From Brachypodium distachyon (taxonomy: Eukaryota > Streptophyta > Magnoliopsida > Poales > Poaceae), in assembly GCF_000005505.3 (NCBI RefSeq), contig NC_016132.3, positions 52,776,914 to 52,840,913 on the forward strand: 64,000 nucleotides of DNA. Direction: 5' to 3'. Below are positions 63,201-64,000 of the stretch, piece after piece. Both the position numbers and the translations under genes were made by a program. The stretch's first letter is position 1; each line of letters starts with the position of its first letter. Below the pieces are notes generated by a model, which saw only the letters and a program-made list of their open reading frames with translations, did not search any database and was not told the origin of the DNA.

Positions 63201-63788
63201 ATGCGCGCTCTATACTCCTACAGAGTACATCGATCGTACGTATAACCGGCTCGGACATGCATGCATGCATGTTCCGGCGAATCAGAATCACACCACGAGC
63301 CACGGCCAAGCGCGCACATGCACGGACAATAAATTCATCTGGGCATCAATATATTCCATGTGCATATGCATGCATGCATGAAGCATGAACCTTAGCTCCG
63401 ATCCGGCCGGCCGTCGCATCATCATCAATCGATCTATCTATATATACTAGCGGCAGTGGAGTTATTTTGATGCGTACAGTGGAGTAATCACTTTAATATG
63501 TGCATGCAGATAATGAGCAACTCCGTGTACAAGAGCGTGGAGCACCGGGTGATCGTGAACGCCATGGAGGAGCGGATCTCCCTCGCGCTCTTCTACAACC
63601 CGAGAGGCGACCTCCCGATAGCGCCGGCGTCGGAGCTGGTCACGCGTGGCCGGCCGTCGCTCTACCCTCGGCCGATGACCTTCGACGAGTACAGGGTCTA
63701 CATAAGGAAGAACGGGCCCAAGGGCAAGGCGCAGCTCGAGGGTCTCAAGGCCGCCCAAGCCGTCCCAGCTGAAAACGAGTTGAATTAA
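60299..63788 (+). CDS. 2-oxoglutarate/Fe(II) dioxygenase, jasmonate oxidase (JOX/JAO) type
   Basis: Exons are 60299-60813, 62324-62666 and 63510-63788, in frame, 378 aa. DIOX_N covers about 50-170 (IPVIDLGALLAADEEGR, CREWGFFQVVNHGV). The catalytic domain has LRANYYPRCPQPDLTLGLSA then H237-S-D239, and the distal ligand His298 in KSVEHRVIVN. Arg308-x-Ser310 for 2-oxoglutarate is in EERISLALFYNPRG. The C-terminal pattern, with RPMTFDEYRVYIRKNGPKGK, matches jasmonate-induced oxygenases rather than flavonoid enzymes such as anthocyanidin synthase. Known JOX enzymes hydroxylate jasmonic acid to 12-OH-JA, lowering the hormone and damping defence. The assignment to jasmonate is family-based inference. 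Intron 1 (1.5 kb) carries a dispersed repeat. Confidence 0.9.
60814..62323 (+). other. Dioxygenase intron 1
   Basis: 1.5 kb, AT-rich. Contains the repeat at 61256-61455, otherwise nothing recognised. Confidence 0.7.
61256..61455 (+). repeat. Dispersed repeat, copy B (pair with 13062-13260)
   Basis: Same block order as the 13-kb copy: TTATTAATAAGTCGC, GTTAGAGATCAACC, ATCGGATCTTAATCCAACGA, GATGAGAGAATGGAG, TTTTAATCCAACGG, GATATTTAAGGCTCATTC, CTTAAAAATAA. Length about 200 bp in both. Confidence 0.6.
62667..63509 (+). other. Dioxygenase intron 2
   Basis: 843 bp. Contains CATGCATGCATG simple runs; no gene or element recognised. Confidence 0.6.
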
Positions 63789-63926
63789 CCGCGTAATACG
63801 CATGTATATGTCTCTCCATCCAGTTAATGCATTCTAATTCGGATCATTGGAGGTAGATTCCAGCTGCCTCACCAGCAGCGTGTATGTATAATCTCATGGG
63901 AATAACTCATGCATGCATGTACTTAC

Positions 63927-63946
63927 GTACGTACGTACGTACGTAC
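63927..63946 (+). repeat. (GTAC)5 self-complementary microsatellite
   Basis: Five perfect GTAC units in the 3' flank of the dioxygenase gene. Confidence 0.9.
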
Positions 63947-64000
63947 AATTAATGACTATGGTACGAGGCCTGCTTATTTTGTGCTATAATGGCTAATTAA

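Overview
The window is nuclear DNA from a grass (Poaceae). The evidence is spliceosomal GT-AG introns, GC-rich first exons with GC-poorer downstream exons, many Stowaway miniature elements beginning CTCCCTCCGT at TA targets, Gypsy LTR sequence of the grass type, and proteins that all read as plant families. Species cannot be fixed from the sequence alone.

Nine protein-coding genes have exon models that keep frame from ATG to stop. In order: a five-exon TRICHOME BIREFRINGENCE-LIKE xylan O-acetyltransferase-type protein (296-5290, +); a single-exon RING-H2 ATL-type E3 ligase (9103-9654, -); a single-exon group VIII bHLH factor (15534-16220, -); a four-exon BAG co-chaperone with a ubiquitin-like domain (28646-31156, +); a six-exon farnesol/phytol kinase (31932-34436, -); a three-exon GDSL esterase/lipase (36656-38489, +); a four-exon SelT-like thioredoxin-fold protein (39210-43126, -); a seven-exon calcium-dependent protein kinase (46702-53414, +); and a three-exon 2-oxoglutarate dioxygenase of the jasmonate-oxidase type (60299-63788, +). 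Two convergent pairs occur: BAG with the kinase gene, and GDSL with SelT.

The left third (about 9.7-28 kb) is transposon-rich. It holds a 280-bp hAT-type miniature element with an 8-bp target duplication, several Stowaways, a 2.2-kb Helitron candidate with a textbook 3' end, and a PIF/Harbinger (Pong-like) element. The Harbinger element has lost its Myb-like ORF1 and transposase to nonsense and frameshift changes, and a roughly 0.83-kb solo LTR lies inside its transposase. Large introns (TBL intron 4, SelT intron 2, CPK introns 1 and 5, dioxygenase intron 1) also hold repeats.

The least expected signal is a set of about nine very short inserts (13-27 bp, mostly a poly-T or poly-A run plus 5-12 bp). 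Each is flanked by a 10-16 bp direct repeat, like extremely 5'-truncated retroposons. Two lie just downstream of the stop codons of the ATL and bHLH genes.

The genes do not form one pathway. Several fit stress or defence physiology (jasmonate oxidation, calcium signalling, BAG, ATL), but that grouping is inference.
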